Part shown: positions 1-8,400 of the stretch, one piece after another
Numbering within the stretch: the stretch's first letter is position 1
Layout of the letters: each line of letters opens with the position of its first letter
DNA from: DASVWZ01 sp036392935
Lineage (GTDB): Bacteria > Acidobacteriota > Terriglobia > Terriglobales > Acidobacteriaceae
Assembly: GCA_036392935.1 (NCBI GenBank)
Contig: DASVWZ010000131.1
Location: 1-27,887, forward strand
Direction: 5' to 3'
DNA: 27,887 nucleotides
The notes under the pieces: generated by a model
The model's input: only the letters and a program-made list of their open reading frames with translations
Told to the model about the DNA's origin: nothing
The model's database searches: none
Translations under genes and position numbers: made by a program

Positions 1-46
1 GGCGAAGAGCCCGCGCTGCATTTTTGTTTGTAACGGAGGCGAACGG

Positions 47-337
47 TTAGCCTGAAACTCTTGCGGCAATGGCCAGACGCGGCAGGTGGGCGCGCTTTCG
101 TTTGGAGGCTTGCCACAGATCGTACTGCGACTGCATTCCGAGCCACAGTTCGGGGCTGGTGCCGATTGCTTCCGACAGCCGCAGCGCCATTTCGGCAGAG
201 ATTCCGGCGCTGCCGTTGAGGATGCGCGAGAGGGCGACGCGGGTTACCCGCAAATGTCTGGCTGCATCGGTTACCGAAATATCGCCGAGATAATCCCGGA
301 GCACCTGTCCGGGATGAGGCGGGTTGTGCATGCGCAT
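47..337 (-). CDS. higA: HigA-family antitoxin (HTH, XRE type)
   Basis: Antitoxin of a type II toxin-antitoxin pair; it should bind and neutralise the HigB toxin encoded just upstream and repress the shared promoter. The 96-residue product opens with the HigA-type MRMHNPPHPGQVLRDYL segment, then a helix-turn-helix with the recognition region TDAARHLRVTRVALSRILNG, and ends with the family-typical WLGMQSQYDLWQA stretch. I chose the ATG at 337 because AAGGAG lies 7 bases upstream and homologues begin here; a longer reading frame exists upstream but overlaps higB. The gap to the higB stop is 11 bases and the ribosome binding site overlaps the end of higB, which suggests translational coupling. Family assignment is from motif recognition. 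Confidence 0.9.
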   Translation of the reverse strand: MRMHNPPHPGQVLRDYLGDISVTDAARHLRVTRVALSRILNGSAGISAEMALRLSEAIGTSPELWLGMQSQYDLWQASKRKRAHLPRLAIAARVSG

Positions 338-348
338 GATAAAACTCC

Positions 349-627
349 TTAGTGGTAATCGCGATAATCCACCAATTCTGCGTCCTGGCCGGCGAACATG
401 AACGTCAGACGCCAATTGCCGCTGACCGTCACCGACCAATGGCCTTCGAGGTCACCATGCAAAGCGTGCAGCTTCCAGCCGGGAGCGTTCATGTCCCCTG
501 GGCTTTTGGCGTTGTCCAAAGCGAACAACTGTTTCCGGAGACGTTCCGCATGATGCGCCTGGATTTTTGCCTTGGAGCCGGTCCGGAAAAACTGTTCGAC
601 GCCTTTGTGCCGGAAGCTCCTGATCAC
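349..627 (-). CDS. higB: HigB-family toxin (RelE/ParE superfamily mRNA interferase)
   Basis: Toxin of the HigBA pair, expected to be a ribosome-dependent mRNA endonuclease. The product from the GTG at 627 is 92 residues, the usual HigB length, beginning VIRSFRHKGVEQFF and ending in the family-typical GNWRLTFMF and AELVDYRDYH segments. The frame is open further upstream to 687, but that extension is hydrophobic, unlike HigB, and crosses the repeat-rich promoter. No Shine-Dalgarno sequence precedes the GTG, which directly abuts the repeats, so the mRNA may be leaderless or have a very short leader. The toxin-first gene order is typical of higBA. Confidence 0.88.
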   Translation of the reverse strand: MIRSFRHKGVEQFFRTGSKAKIQAHHAERLRKQLFALDNAKSPGDMNAPGWKLHALHGDLEGHWSVTVSGNWRLTFMFAGQDAELVDYRDYH

Positions 628-655
628 GTGTATAGTGTATAGTATCAGTATACAC
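628..655 (-). promoter_or_regulatory. Probable higBA operator/promoter with 7-bp repeats
   Basis: On the plus strand GTGTATA occurs at 628-634 and again at 635-641, followed by the inverted copy TATACAC at 649-655. The block therefore has two direct and one inverted copy of a 7-bp element and is very AT-rich in a GC-rich region. It abuts the higB GTG. Autoregulation of higBA by HigA or the HigBA complex at palindromes overlapping the promoter is established for the family; that this is the operator is inference. A TATACT or TATACA hexamer on the minus strand could serve as the -10 box. Confidence 0.55.
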
Positions 656-723
656 AATACAAGAAAAGAACCCGGCCACGCAGTCACATAGTAGGATGCA
701 GAAGTTAGTCATTTGAACTGAAT

Positions 724-1959
724 ATGCCCACGACCAGTAAGAAGGATTACTACGAAACACTCGGGGTAAAGAAGTCGGCGACGGCGGACGACATCCGCAA
801 AGCGTTCCGCAAGCTGGCGCGAAAATACCATCCAGATGTAAACCCAGGGGACAAGTCGGCGGAGGAGAAGTTTAAGGCGATCTCCGAGGCCAATGACGTT
901 CTGAGCGATCCCAAGAAACGAAAAATATACGACCAGGTCGGATTTTACTCGGACAACATCGATCCGGCGACGGCGGAGGCTTACGCGCGCGCGGGTGGCG
1001 GCGCGGGAGGATTTCCCGGCGGAGCCGATGGCGGACGTGGGCCGGCAGGTGCAGGTCAAGGGCCGAGGGTAGACTTCAGCGGCTTTGATTTCGGCGATCT
1101 GTTTGAAGGTGGTGGACGGACGCGGAAGTCTTCAGGTGGCGGCGGCGGGTTTCGGGATGTGTTCTCGGGAATTTTCGGCGGGCGCGGCGGGGCTGAAGAA
1201 GAACCGGAGCCGGGGTCAGACCTCGAGTATCAGGTGAATGTGCCGTTCTGGAGCGCGATTCGCGGAACGGTGATGCGATTGAATATAGCGCGTCGCGATA
1301 CCTGCGGCACTTGTCATGGGCAAGGCGAACTGGAAGCTCCGGGAAAATGTCCGGAGTGCGATGGGACGGGGCAGGTTTCGACGGGCAGCGGGCGGATGAA
1401 GTTCAAGGTGACGTGTCCACGATGCCACGGGACGGGGAAGAACTTGAATGTTTGTCCGACGTGCCATGGGGATGGCACGATCGAAAGAAATGAGCCTCTG
1501 GAAGTTCGGATTAAAGCCGGCACGCGTGATGGGCAGAGGATTCGCGTGGCCGGAAAAGGAAATGCCGGGACGCATGGGCAGCCGCCGGGCGATTTGTACG
1601 CGGTGATTCGGGTGGGGGAGCATCCGGTGTTTCGGCGCGAGGGCGACGATATTTATTTGACGGTGCCGATTACGACTCCTGAGGCCGCGCTGGGGGCGAA
1701 AGTCGAGGTGCCGACGATTGATGGGCGGGCGCAATTGAGGATCCCGCCGGGAACGCAATCGGGGCAGAAGCTAAGGCTGCGAGAAAAGGGCGTGCCTTCG
1801 GCCACGAAAGAAGGCGCTCGGGGAGATGAAATTGTTGAGGTAAAAATTGCGGTTCCCATGCCACGGGATGAGCGGACGAAAGAACTGCTGCGCGAGATGG
1901 CCAAGCTGAATCCGGAGGACCCGCGGGCGGAGTTGTGGAAGGATATTCAGCGGCCTTAG
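724..1959 (+). CDS. dnaJ: DnaJ-type molecular chaperone (type A Hsp40)
   Basis: Co-chaperone that delivers unfolded proteins to DnaK and stimulates its ATPase. All four DnaJ regions are visible: a J domain at about residues 8-73 with HPD at 36-38; a Gly/Phe-rich linker at about 89-160; a zinc-binding domain with four CxxCxGxG repeats starting at Cys194, 209, 231 and 244; and a C-terminal substrate-binding region to about 390. At 411 residues it is somewhat longer than E. coli DnaJ (376), mainly in the Gly-rich linker. The ATG at 724 begins the usual short lead into the KDYYETLGV motif; the ribosome binding site is weak. No dnaK or grpE lies in the window, so this may be a stand-alone or second dnaJ copy. 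Confidence 0.93.
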   Translation: MPTTSKKDYYETLGVKKSATADDIRKAFRKLARKYHPDVNPGDKSAEEKFKAISEANDVLSDPKKRKIYDQVGFYSDNIDPATAEAYARAGGGAGGFPGGADGGRGPAGAGQGPRVDFSGFDFGDLFEGGGRTRKSSGGGGGFRDVFSGIFGGRGGAEEEPEPGSDLEYQVNVPFWSAIRGTVMRLNIARRDTCGTCHGQGELEAPGKCPECDGTGQVSTGSGRMKFKVTCPRCHGTGKNLNVCPTCHGDGTIERNEPLEVRIKAGTRDGQRIRVAGKGNAGTHGQPPGDLYAVIRVGEHPVFRREGDDIYLTVPITTPEAALGAKVEVPTIDGRAQLRIPPGTQSGQKLRLREKGVPSATKEGARGDEIVEVKIAVPMPRDERTKELLREMAKLNPEDPRAELWKDIQRP

Positions 1960-1991
1960 CTTTGGCTCCCTTGCGATGCGGCGCTCTGCGA

Positions 1992-2078
1992 TTCTCTGTG
2001 CACTCTGTGGTTAGGCTCTTCCCGAATTGAGAAAAACCAAAACATTTACCACAGAGAACACAGTGGATCACAGAGAAG
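1992..2078. repeat. CACAGAG-type imperfect inverted repeat between convergent genes
   Basis: The left arm at 1992-2013 (TTCTCTGTGCACTCTGTGGTTA) is matched in reverse complement by the right arm at about 2046-2078, which has an 11-base insertion (AACACAGTGGA) in the middle. The right arm itself contains several CACAG units. The element lies between the 3' ends of dnaJ and the gene ending at 2120. It resembles the dispersed ACCACAGAG-style intergenic repeats I associate with acidobacterial and delta-proteobacterial genomes. A terminator or REP-like role is possible but not shown; there is no T-tract. Confidence 0.5.
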
Positions 2079-2119
2079 GAGTCAAGAGTTTAACGAGAGT
2101 GGAGGCCCAGCCCAGTTCG

Positions 2120-2359
2120 TTAACCCTTGAGCTTTAGCTTCCCTTTGTTTTCTTCCAGGAATTCTTTCAGGCGGTCGATGGCTTCGAGCAGGCGCGTCCA
2201 CTGCTCGTAATAGAGAGTGACCGGGAAACGGCCGAGGCCGTAGACGCTGACGGCGCCCTTTTCGCTCACGCGAAATTCGAGCGAGCTGGTACGGGGAGCT
2301 TTTTGCTTCTCGAGTTCTGCCACTCGCGCTTTCAATTCTTCATAGGATGGTTCTGCCAT
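2120..2359 (-). CDS. Small conserved hypothetical protein with N-terminal coiled coil
   Basis: A 79-residue soluble protein with no recognised function. Residues about 5-20 (YEELKARVAELEKQK) form a short predicted coiled coil. A compact domain follows, containing SLEFRVSEKGAVSVYGLGRF and YYEQWTRLLEA, and the tail is Lys-rich. I recognise this pattern as a small conserved hypothetical domain found in several environmental phyla, but cannot attach a role. The ATG at 2359 is chosen because GAGGG lies 7 bases upstream; a GTG two codons earlier is too close to that site. The gene is transcribed toward dnaJ and ends near the CACAGAG repeat. Confidence 0.7.
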   Translation of the reverse strand: MAEPSYEELKARVAELEKQKAPRTSSLEFRVSEKGAVSVYGLGRFPVTLYYEQWTRLLEAIDRLKEFLEENKGKLKLKG

Positions 2360-2449
2360 AGTCACGCCCTCGATTGGGAATTTAATGGTTCATCATAGAC
2401 GGAAGACGGCGGCATTCGTCAAGGACGGGCGACACATGCCGTGAATAAA

Positions 2450-3253
2450 TTATTCCAGAAACGTCTTCATGCAGAACAGACTGCCACCGGATTTTTCGAA
2501 TTCCGAGGTCGAGACGACCACCGGCGTTAGACCTTCCTGCCGGAGGATTCCATCAAGGCGCGCGGTGGCGCGAGGCGTGAGGAATCTGCCGTTGGCTACG
2601 ACGCCATTGAGGATGAACTGCAGGGCGTCTTCGCGGGTGAGTTCATGGACGCGCTTGAATCCGTTGCGAATTTCGGCCAGCGATTCAGGCGAAAATGCGC
2701 CGGGATGGATGAGGACAGCATCGGAGTTGAGTGGGCAGAAGCAGGTATCGAGATGGTAGCAATATGGGTCAGTGAGTTGGAGGGGCGTGACCGGAAATCC
2801 GATTTCGGCCATGGCTGCCGCGAAACGCTCAACACCGCCGCGGGTTGAGCGAAAGCCATGGCCGGCCCAGATGCGGGAGCGGTCGGGGTGCCAGATAAGA
2901 TCGCCGTGGCCTTCGAGATATTCGCCGCCCAAATCCGCATCGATCACGCGATAGCCGTGCTTCCTGAACCACTCGACGTAGTGTGGAACTTCTTTCTGGC
3001 GGGAGGGGTAGCGCATGCGGCTTGGTACGATAAATTTTCCCAATTGTGGATGACTGCCGACAAATACCTGATTCGCGGCAAAAACCATATCGTCGAGATT
3101 GGGCGCCGGGTCGATCGTCTCGACGGTCAAACCTGCATCCTGGAAGGCCTTTCGCAGATTTTCCCATTGGCGCTGTGCCAGGGTGCGATCTATCGCCACG
3201 CCCATGTGGGGATTCTTGACCTCCCGGACTTCAAAGAAGGTTGGGGGACACAT
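2450..3253 (-). CDS. Amidinotransferase/dimethylarginine dimethylaminohydrolase-family protein
   Basis: Member of the guanidine-modifying superfamily (DDAH, arginine deiminase, amidinotransferases), which works through a Cys-His-Glu/Asp active site. In the 267-residue product I see EYLEGHGDLIW with Glu114 and Asp117, YCYHLDTCFCPL with His167 and Asp169, and the C-terminal nucleophile segment SGGSLFCMKTF with Cys261, all in the expected order. Substrate could be methylarginine, arginine or ornithine-type compounds; the sequence does not decide. The ATG at 3253 has GGAG 5 bases upstream; an ATG five codons further upstream (3268) lacks such a site. It stands alone, divergent from the next gene, across a 207-base gap in which I see no clear promoter. 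Confidence 0.82.
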   Translation of the reverse strand: MCPPTFFEVREVKNPHMGVAIDRTLAQRQWENLRKAFQDAGLTVETIDPAPNLDDMVFAANQVFVGSHPQLGKFIVPSRMRYPSRQKEVPHYVEWFRKHGYRVIDADLGGEYLEGHGDLIWHPDRSRIWAGHGFRSTRGGVERFAAAMAEIGFPVTPLQLTDPYCYHLDTCFCPLNSDAVLIHPGAFSPESLAEIRNGFKRVHELTREDALQFILNGVVANGRFLTPRATARLDGILRQEGLTPVVVSTSEFEKSGGSLFCMKTFLE

Positions 3254-3460
3254 GAGTACTCCGAGCATACGTTGATGATATCGTCTGCAAGCAGAGCGGG
3301 CCACCGCCACGACGAACCCTCGTCATCGACTGACGCTCTCTCGGCACTGTTCCAGAGAGAGATTCACAGGCAGTAGGCGGCAACGCGGTACTCGCGGTTC
3401 AAAAGCAGTCGATCGTTGGCAGGATGTGGTCACCGACGTGCGTAACGGATTCGTCCATCC

Positions 3461-3772
3461 GTGCTGCACAAATGCGCAAATCCGGCGTGCGAGATTCCAT
3501 TTCGCAGGTTGACCGAGGGCAAACTTTTCCTTGTGGAGCGCAGCCAGGAGGTGGCTGCGGGGCCAGGAAACGGGAAGCGGCAGATACAGTCGCGAATCGA
3601 GTACTACTGGCTGTGTGATCAGTGCAAGCCTCGTTTTACGCTGGCGGATGAGGCAGGGCGCGGAATCCTCGCGGTTCCTATGGTCGATGCTCCGAGAAAA
3701 ACCTCGGTCGGGGAGATTGCGCCGGTCGCGAGCGACGGTGCCAGAGGAGGTCAGTATGCCAAGGGCGCATAG
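3461..3772 (+). CDS. Small putative zinc-ribbon protein
   Basis: A 103-residue protein of unknown function. It carries two paired cysteine sites, CANPAC (Cys5, Cys10) and CDQC (Cys52, Cys55), spaced as in a zinc ribbon, separated by a basic segment. The C-terminal 30 residues look disordered. The GTG at 3461 is the only good start, since the frame is closed by TAA at 3443-3445; the ribosome binding site is weak. The gene overlaps the next one by 17 bases in another frame, so the two are probably co-translated. It could be a DNA/RNA-binding accessory protein, but nothing in the sequence names a partner. Confidence 0.6.
   Translation: MLHKCANPACEIPFRRLTEGKLFLVERSQEVAAGPGNGKRQIQSRIEYYWLCDQCKPRFTLADEAGRGILAVPMVDAPRKTSVGEIAPVASDGARGGQYAKGA
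3745..3750 (+). promoter_or_regulatory. Strong Shine-Dalgarno site inside the upstream gene
   Basis: AGGAGG, a perfect anti-16S complement, sits 5 bases before the ATG at 3756 and inside the 3' end of the preceding gene. It fixes the start of the downstream gene even though the frame is open far upstream, and indicates independent or coupled re-initiation there. Confidence 0.75.
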
Positions 3773-4253
3773 GGCTATGCGGTTTTTTCAGGGGTGGCGT
3801 TGCCGCATCTGCGACCAAAATGTGAAACCAGGCCAAAGATGGTTTGCTTTGGTCGAGGACTTCAGCAAAGACACGCTGAGAGTCTTCCATCGGGATGTTG
3901 TTGCCAGTTCGGAGTCGGCTCACAGCGTTTGTTCGGCGAACCATGTGTGCGAGCTGGTGGTGCACTGGATGGTGACGGGAAGCCTGGACTATCCGTTTGC
4001 GGGTTCCGGGCGCCGGCGCGAGCCTGAACGCTGCTCCCCGCCGCTGCCGCAGCGGGTGGGGACACGTGCACCATCGGCGATTGGCGAGTTGGCCATTGAC
4101 CGGGAAGCCATGACAAGAGTGATTTATGAGAATCCGGGCGCAGTGCAGGTGATGTTGGAGGGGCTGCACGAGGCACTGGAGAAATCACTGGCGATGCCGG
4201 CGCAGGCGGTCTCGGAGGTCCGATTTCCTGAATTCCTTGTCCCGCCTATTTAG
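3756..4253 (+). CDS. Hypothetical protein with Cys/His-rich N-terminus
   Basis: A 165-residue protein I cannot assign. The N-terminal 70 residues look metal-binding: CRICD (Cys16, Cys19), FHRDV (His45) and CSANHVCELVVHW (Cys59, His63, Cys65, His70). The middle is Pro/Arg-rich and probably disordered. The last 55 residues include a predicted helix (QVMLEGLHEALEKSLAM). The start is set by the AGGAGG site described separately. It overlaps the upstream small zinc-ribbon gene by 17 bases, so the two cysteine-rich proteins probably function together. Its stop overlaps the convergent DUF2252 gene by 8 bases, leaving no room for a terminator between them. Confidence 0.6.
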   Translation: MPRAHRAMRFFQGWRCRICDQNVKPGQRWFALVEDFSKDTLRVFHRDVVASSESAHSVCSANHVCELVVHWMVTGSLDYPFAGSGRRREPERCSPPLPQRVGTRAPSAIGELAIDREAMTRVIYENPGAVQVMLEGLHEALEKSLAMPAQAVSEVRFPEFLVPPI

Positions 4254-5361
4254 GGCTGTTGGCTTTTACCTTCGCTTGCTGCACAACAGGCGATCGCTTC
4301 CACTGCTTCCAATCTTCGGTGGTGGCTTTGATCATTGCGTGAGCAGCACGCTGCAGCCATGCTGCTTTTGACTTGCCCAAGTGGCGAAGCACCTCTTTAC
4401 GCGAGCCCGGACTGCCCAGGTGAACGTTCGCGGTCTCCCACCCCATGGAGTAGAGAAGACGCAAGTCGTCGCGCCTGACCGGTAAATCGGTAAGTTCGAT
4501 CCGGGAACAATGGGGCGAGAGACGGCGCACTATCCACTGACCGCGGAGTCGAACAAAGGGATCGCGGTCCCGCACCGCGCGAGTGATGATGGCTTGATAC
4601 AAGATCTCGTGCGGTCCTTCGACGTCCTCGGCCCAATAGACGGATGACGGTGCCAATGCTTTTGCTTCGCGGGCGATCAGACCGCCGTGACATTCGGCAA
4701 TGGCGACGATACGGATATGGCCCAAACTGCCGAGTCCGGCGACCCGGCGCACGGTGCGGTAGTCGAGGGTGGGTTCGGGCAGGACGTGCTCCAGTGCTTC
4801 CCTGGCGCTGACCGGGACTTGAGAAGCCTTGGGCAGATCTTCCATCTTCTTCCAGAAGTGGACCGGGTCACGAAGTTCGCTGGTGGCCAAAAGGCGCAAC
4901 CACTGATTTTCTTCTTCCAATACAAAGGGACGGCCGTGGGCAGAGAGAGATTGACGGTATCCATCGACGATGGCAGCACAGGCGTCTTTGTCCTTCAGAT
5001 GAATGTGTCCTTCGTTGCAAGCCAGCAGCGCGCTAGCTGCCAGCCGGACGAGGTCGAGTGTGTAAGGAAAGACGGCGGCCTCGTCGAAGTCATTGATGCC
5101 CCAAACAAGGCGCCCTTCAATGTCGCGCCAGGTACCGAAATTTTCAACATGCAGGTCCCCAACCGCTAACAGCCTTGGGGCCTTGACGAGATCGGGGCAG
5201 ATATCGGGCCATAACTGCAGCCATCGATAAAAGGTGGCGCGAAAAAAAGGGAACAGACCCTGCGCCATGCAGTGGTGTTTAAAGCGGAGATCTGGACGCA
5301 GGATTGTGATGCGCTGGGCGAGCCAGTCCTCAAAACGGCGGGTGGCTTTAACGATATTCAC
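4246..5361 (-). CDS. DUF2252 family protein
   Basis: Member of the DUF2252 family, which I associate with a kinase-like fold but with no established reaction. Diagnostic motifs are LLAVGDLHVENFG, then GINDFDEAAVFPYTLDLVR, where the Asp residues resemble the catalytic-loop and metal-binding positions of aminoglycoside-phosphotransferase-like enzymes. The product from the GTG at 5361 is about 371 residues. The start is uncertain: the frame is open to 5604, but those upstream codons overlap the divergent gene starting at 5491, read unlike the family, and precede a TTGACA promoter-like site. The 3' end overlaps the convergent gene by 8 bases. It is monocistronic as far as the window shows. Confidence 0.8.
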   Translation of the reverse strand: MNIVKATRRFEDWLAQRITILRPDLRFKHHCMAQGLFPFFRATFYRWLQLWPDICPDLVKAPRLLAVGDLHVENFGTWRDIEGRLVWGINDFDEAAVFPYTLDLVRLAASALLACNEGHIHLKDKDACAAIVDGYRQSLSAHGRPFVLEEENQWLRLLATSELRDPVHFWKKMEDLPKASQVPVSAREALEHVLPEPTLDYRTVRRVAGLGSLGHIRIVAIAECHGGLIAREAKALAPSSVYWAEDVEGPHEILYQAIITRAVRDRDPFVRLRGQWIVRRLSPHCSRIELTDLPVRRDDLRLLYSMGWETANVHLGSPGSRKEVLRHLGKSKAAWLQRAAHAMIKATTEDWKQWKRSPVVQQAKVKANSPK

Positions 5362-5373
5362 AGCCGGTGGCCA

Positions 5374-5402
5374 CGATAGACCTCGCTTGGGAGTGATGTC
5401 AA
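5374..5402 (-). promoter_or_regulatory. Candidate promoter of the DUF2252 gene
   Basis: On the minus strand TTGACA (5397-5402) is followed after 17 bases by CTATCG (5374-5379). The -35 box is perfect and the -10 box imperfect. Transcription would start a few bases before the GTG at 5361, giving a nearly leaderless mRNA, which supports that start over upstream ones. Confidence 0.35.
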
Positions 5403-5490
5403 TGCGGCAGAGGACTGTCGAAGTTGTGCAATGTTTGACGGAAATCTGGCGATGGCGCGGATGGTACACTGACTCTTTCTTAAAGCCCCT

Positions 5491-8400
5491 ATGAACAATC
5501 ACTTGAGGTCCATCCCAACGCAGTCTTCGCAGCTTGCAGTGTCGTGGCAGGCAGCGATTACGCTGCTGCTCATCCTTTTGGCGCAATTTGCTTCGGCGCA
5601 GCATGTGCCGGCGGAGTATTTGAATGCGATGAAGTGGCGGATGATCGGCCCATTTCGCGGAGGGCGGATCACCGCAGTGAGCGGCGTTCCCAGCCAGCCG
5701 GACGTGTATTACGTAGGAACGCCGGGCGGAGGCGTGTGGAAGACCGAGGATGGAGGGACGGTTTGGAAGCCGATAAGTGATGGCATCCCTGTGGCGTCGA
5801 TCGGGGCGCTGGCAGTGTCACCGTCGAATCCCAGCATTGTTTATGTTGCGAGCGGCGAGCAAACGCCGGGTGACGGCGTATACAAGTCGATCGACGCCGG
5901 GGCGACGTGGGTCAATGTCGGCTTGCACGATACGCATGTCCTGAGCGGCATTCTTGTCGATCCGAAGAATCCTGATGTTGTGCTGGTTGGAGCGGCGGGG
6001 GATTACAGGTCCGGTGCAGAACGCGGTGTATTCAAAACTACCGATGGCGGCAAGAGCTGGCAGAAAGTTCTGTACAAGGATGAGCACTGGAGCGTCGTCG
6101 ACTTGGAGGTCGATCCTGACGATCCGAAGCGGTTGTTTGCGGTTTTGAACAAACATCCGGAGGATCCGTTCAGTTCTGACGACAGCGACAAAGAAAAAGA
6201 GCAGGACGCCCTCGTTTATCGGTCCAACGATCAGGGCGCGAGTTGGACGCTGATCGAGGGCAAAGGCCTTCCCACGGAGCCGATGGGCCGCGTGGGCGTA
6301 GCGGTGGCACCGGGGACAAAAGGAAAACGCGTCTACGCGATTGCCGATCAGGGTTTGTTCCGGTCGGAAGACGGGGGAGCGAACTGGCAGCGGAGCACGA
6401 CCGATCCGCGCATTCTGGGCAATTCGTACTTCAGCCGGATTTTTGTTGATCCGCACGATGCGCGGAATATTTATGTGGCGCAGACTTCGATGTACCGTTC
6501 GATCGATGGCGGCAAAACGTTTGAAGCCTGGCAAGGCGCGCCGAGCGGAGACGATTATCACATCATGTGGTTCAACAGCAGTGACAGCCGCCGCATGATT
6601 TTGGGAGTGGATCAGGGCGCGGTGATTACGAATGATGGCGGGCTGACATGGAGTTCATGGTACAACCAGCCAACCGGGCAGTTTTATCACGTCAGCACCG
6701 ATCAACAATATCCGTACAACGTTTACGGGGCGCAGCAGGACAGCGGCACGGCGGGCGTGCCCAGCCGCACGGATTTTGGGGAGATCACGAATCATGACTG
6801 GTCGCCGGTGGGTGGATTTGAGTTTTCGTTTATCGAGGTCGATCCGCTCGATCCCAACATCGTGTACACCGGGGGGTGGTACGGCACGGTTCTGAAGTTC
6901 GATAAAACCACGGGCCAGATTGTGCACATCCTGGTGCGTTCGTCGAAGTATCGGACTGCCAACATGGCGCCAATCGCATTTTCGCCGCAAGACCCGCATG
7001 TTCTTTATTCGGCCACGCAGTTCGTGATGAGAACGACCGACCGTGGCGTGACCTGGCAAGAGGTCAGTCCGGATTTGACGGCGAAGACTGAAGCCAAACC
7101 AAATCCGCGGCGCGCGGTCATTAACTGCTTGTCGCTTTCGCGCGTGGATTCGAAGGTGATCTGGGCGGGGACTGGGAATGGATTGATACAAGTCACGCAG
7201 GACGGCAAAAACTGGCAGAATGTCACCCCGCAGAACCTGCCGGAAAGAAGCACCATCACCATGATCGAAAGCTCGCCGCGTGACGCGGGGACCGCGTATG
7301 CCGTAGTGAGTGCCTTTCGCCATCAGCATCCGTTGATTTATCGCACGCGGGACTTCGGAAAAACATGGCAGCCGATTGTGAACGGACTGCCCGATGACTG
7401 GAGCGCCCGAGTGGTGCGTGCGGATACGGTCCGGAGTGGGTTGCTTTTTGCCGGAACGGGGAATGCTGTTTACTTTTCTCTGGATGACGGCGACCACTGG
7501 CAGAGCCTGCAGCTGAATCTGCCGGTCTGCACGGTGACAGACCTGGCCGTACACAGTGGCGATCTGGTCGCGTCGACCTTCGGACGTTCACTGTGGATTC
7601 TGGATGACATCACGCCGCTGCGGATGGTGGATAAGAGTTGGGCGAACGCGCCGGCGAATCTTCTTCCGCCGCGCGCCACCGTGCGTGCTCGCTGGGATGA
7701 AAATCAAGACACGCCTTATCCCCCGGACATTCCGGCGGCAAAGAATCCGCCAGATGGAGCGATTCTTTATTACTTTCTGCAAGCGCCGCCGAGCAGTGTG
7801 ACGCTCTCGATTTATGATCAGCAGAAAAATCTGGTGCGGGAATTTTCCAATGTGCCGCTGCCGATTGACACTGCGCCGATAAACGCGCCCGATTACTGGT
7901 TTGAACCGCCAATTGCAATGACCATGGATCGCGGGCTGAATCGATTCGTGTGGGACCTGCGTTATCCCACGCCGAAAACGCTGCATTACAGCTACTACGG
8001 CCAACACATCGATTACAACGAGCAAACGCTCTCCGACCATGCGATACCGGGCGACACTCCGCGGGATCAGCCGCAAGGGCCGTTTATTGTGCCGGGAACA
8101 TATTCGCTTGTGCTGAAAGTGGACGGGCAAAGTTACACGCAGCCGCTGACCGTGACGCTCGATCCGCGAGTGCATGTTTCACAGGATGATCTGGTGAAGC
8201 AACTGTCGGCCGAGCAGAGCATGTCGGCGCAGATGGCGGCGACTTATGCGGGATACGACCAGGTGACGAGTCTGCGCGCTGCGATTGCGGACCGCTTGAA
8301 ACAGGCGAGCGGGAATCCATCGCTGCAAGCGGTAACGGATGCGCTGAAGTCGTTGGATGAAAAAGCGGAAAAGATTGAGACGGGGCCACCAAAGGATTTA

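Noticed and set aside
3424..3618. Overlapping frame suggesting a frameshift in the small zinc-ribbon gene
   Set aside because: The frame from 3461 carries all four cysteines uninterrupted; the other frame shows no continuing homology.
5435..5470. TTGACG and TACACT as a promoter for the propeller gene
   Set aside because: The spacer is 24 bases, too long for a sigma-70-type promoter.
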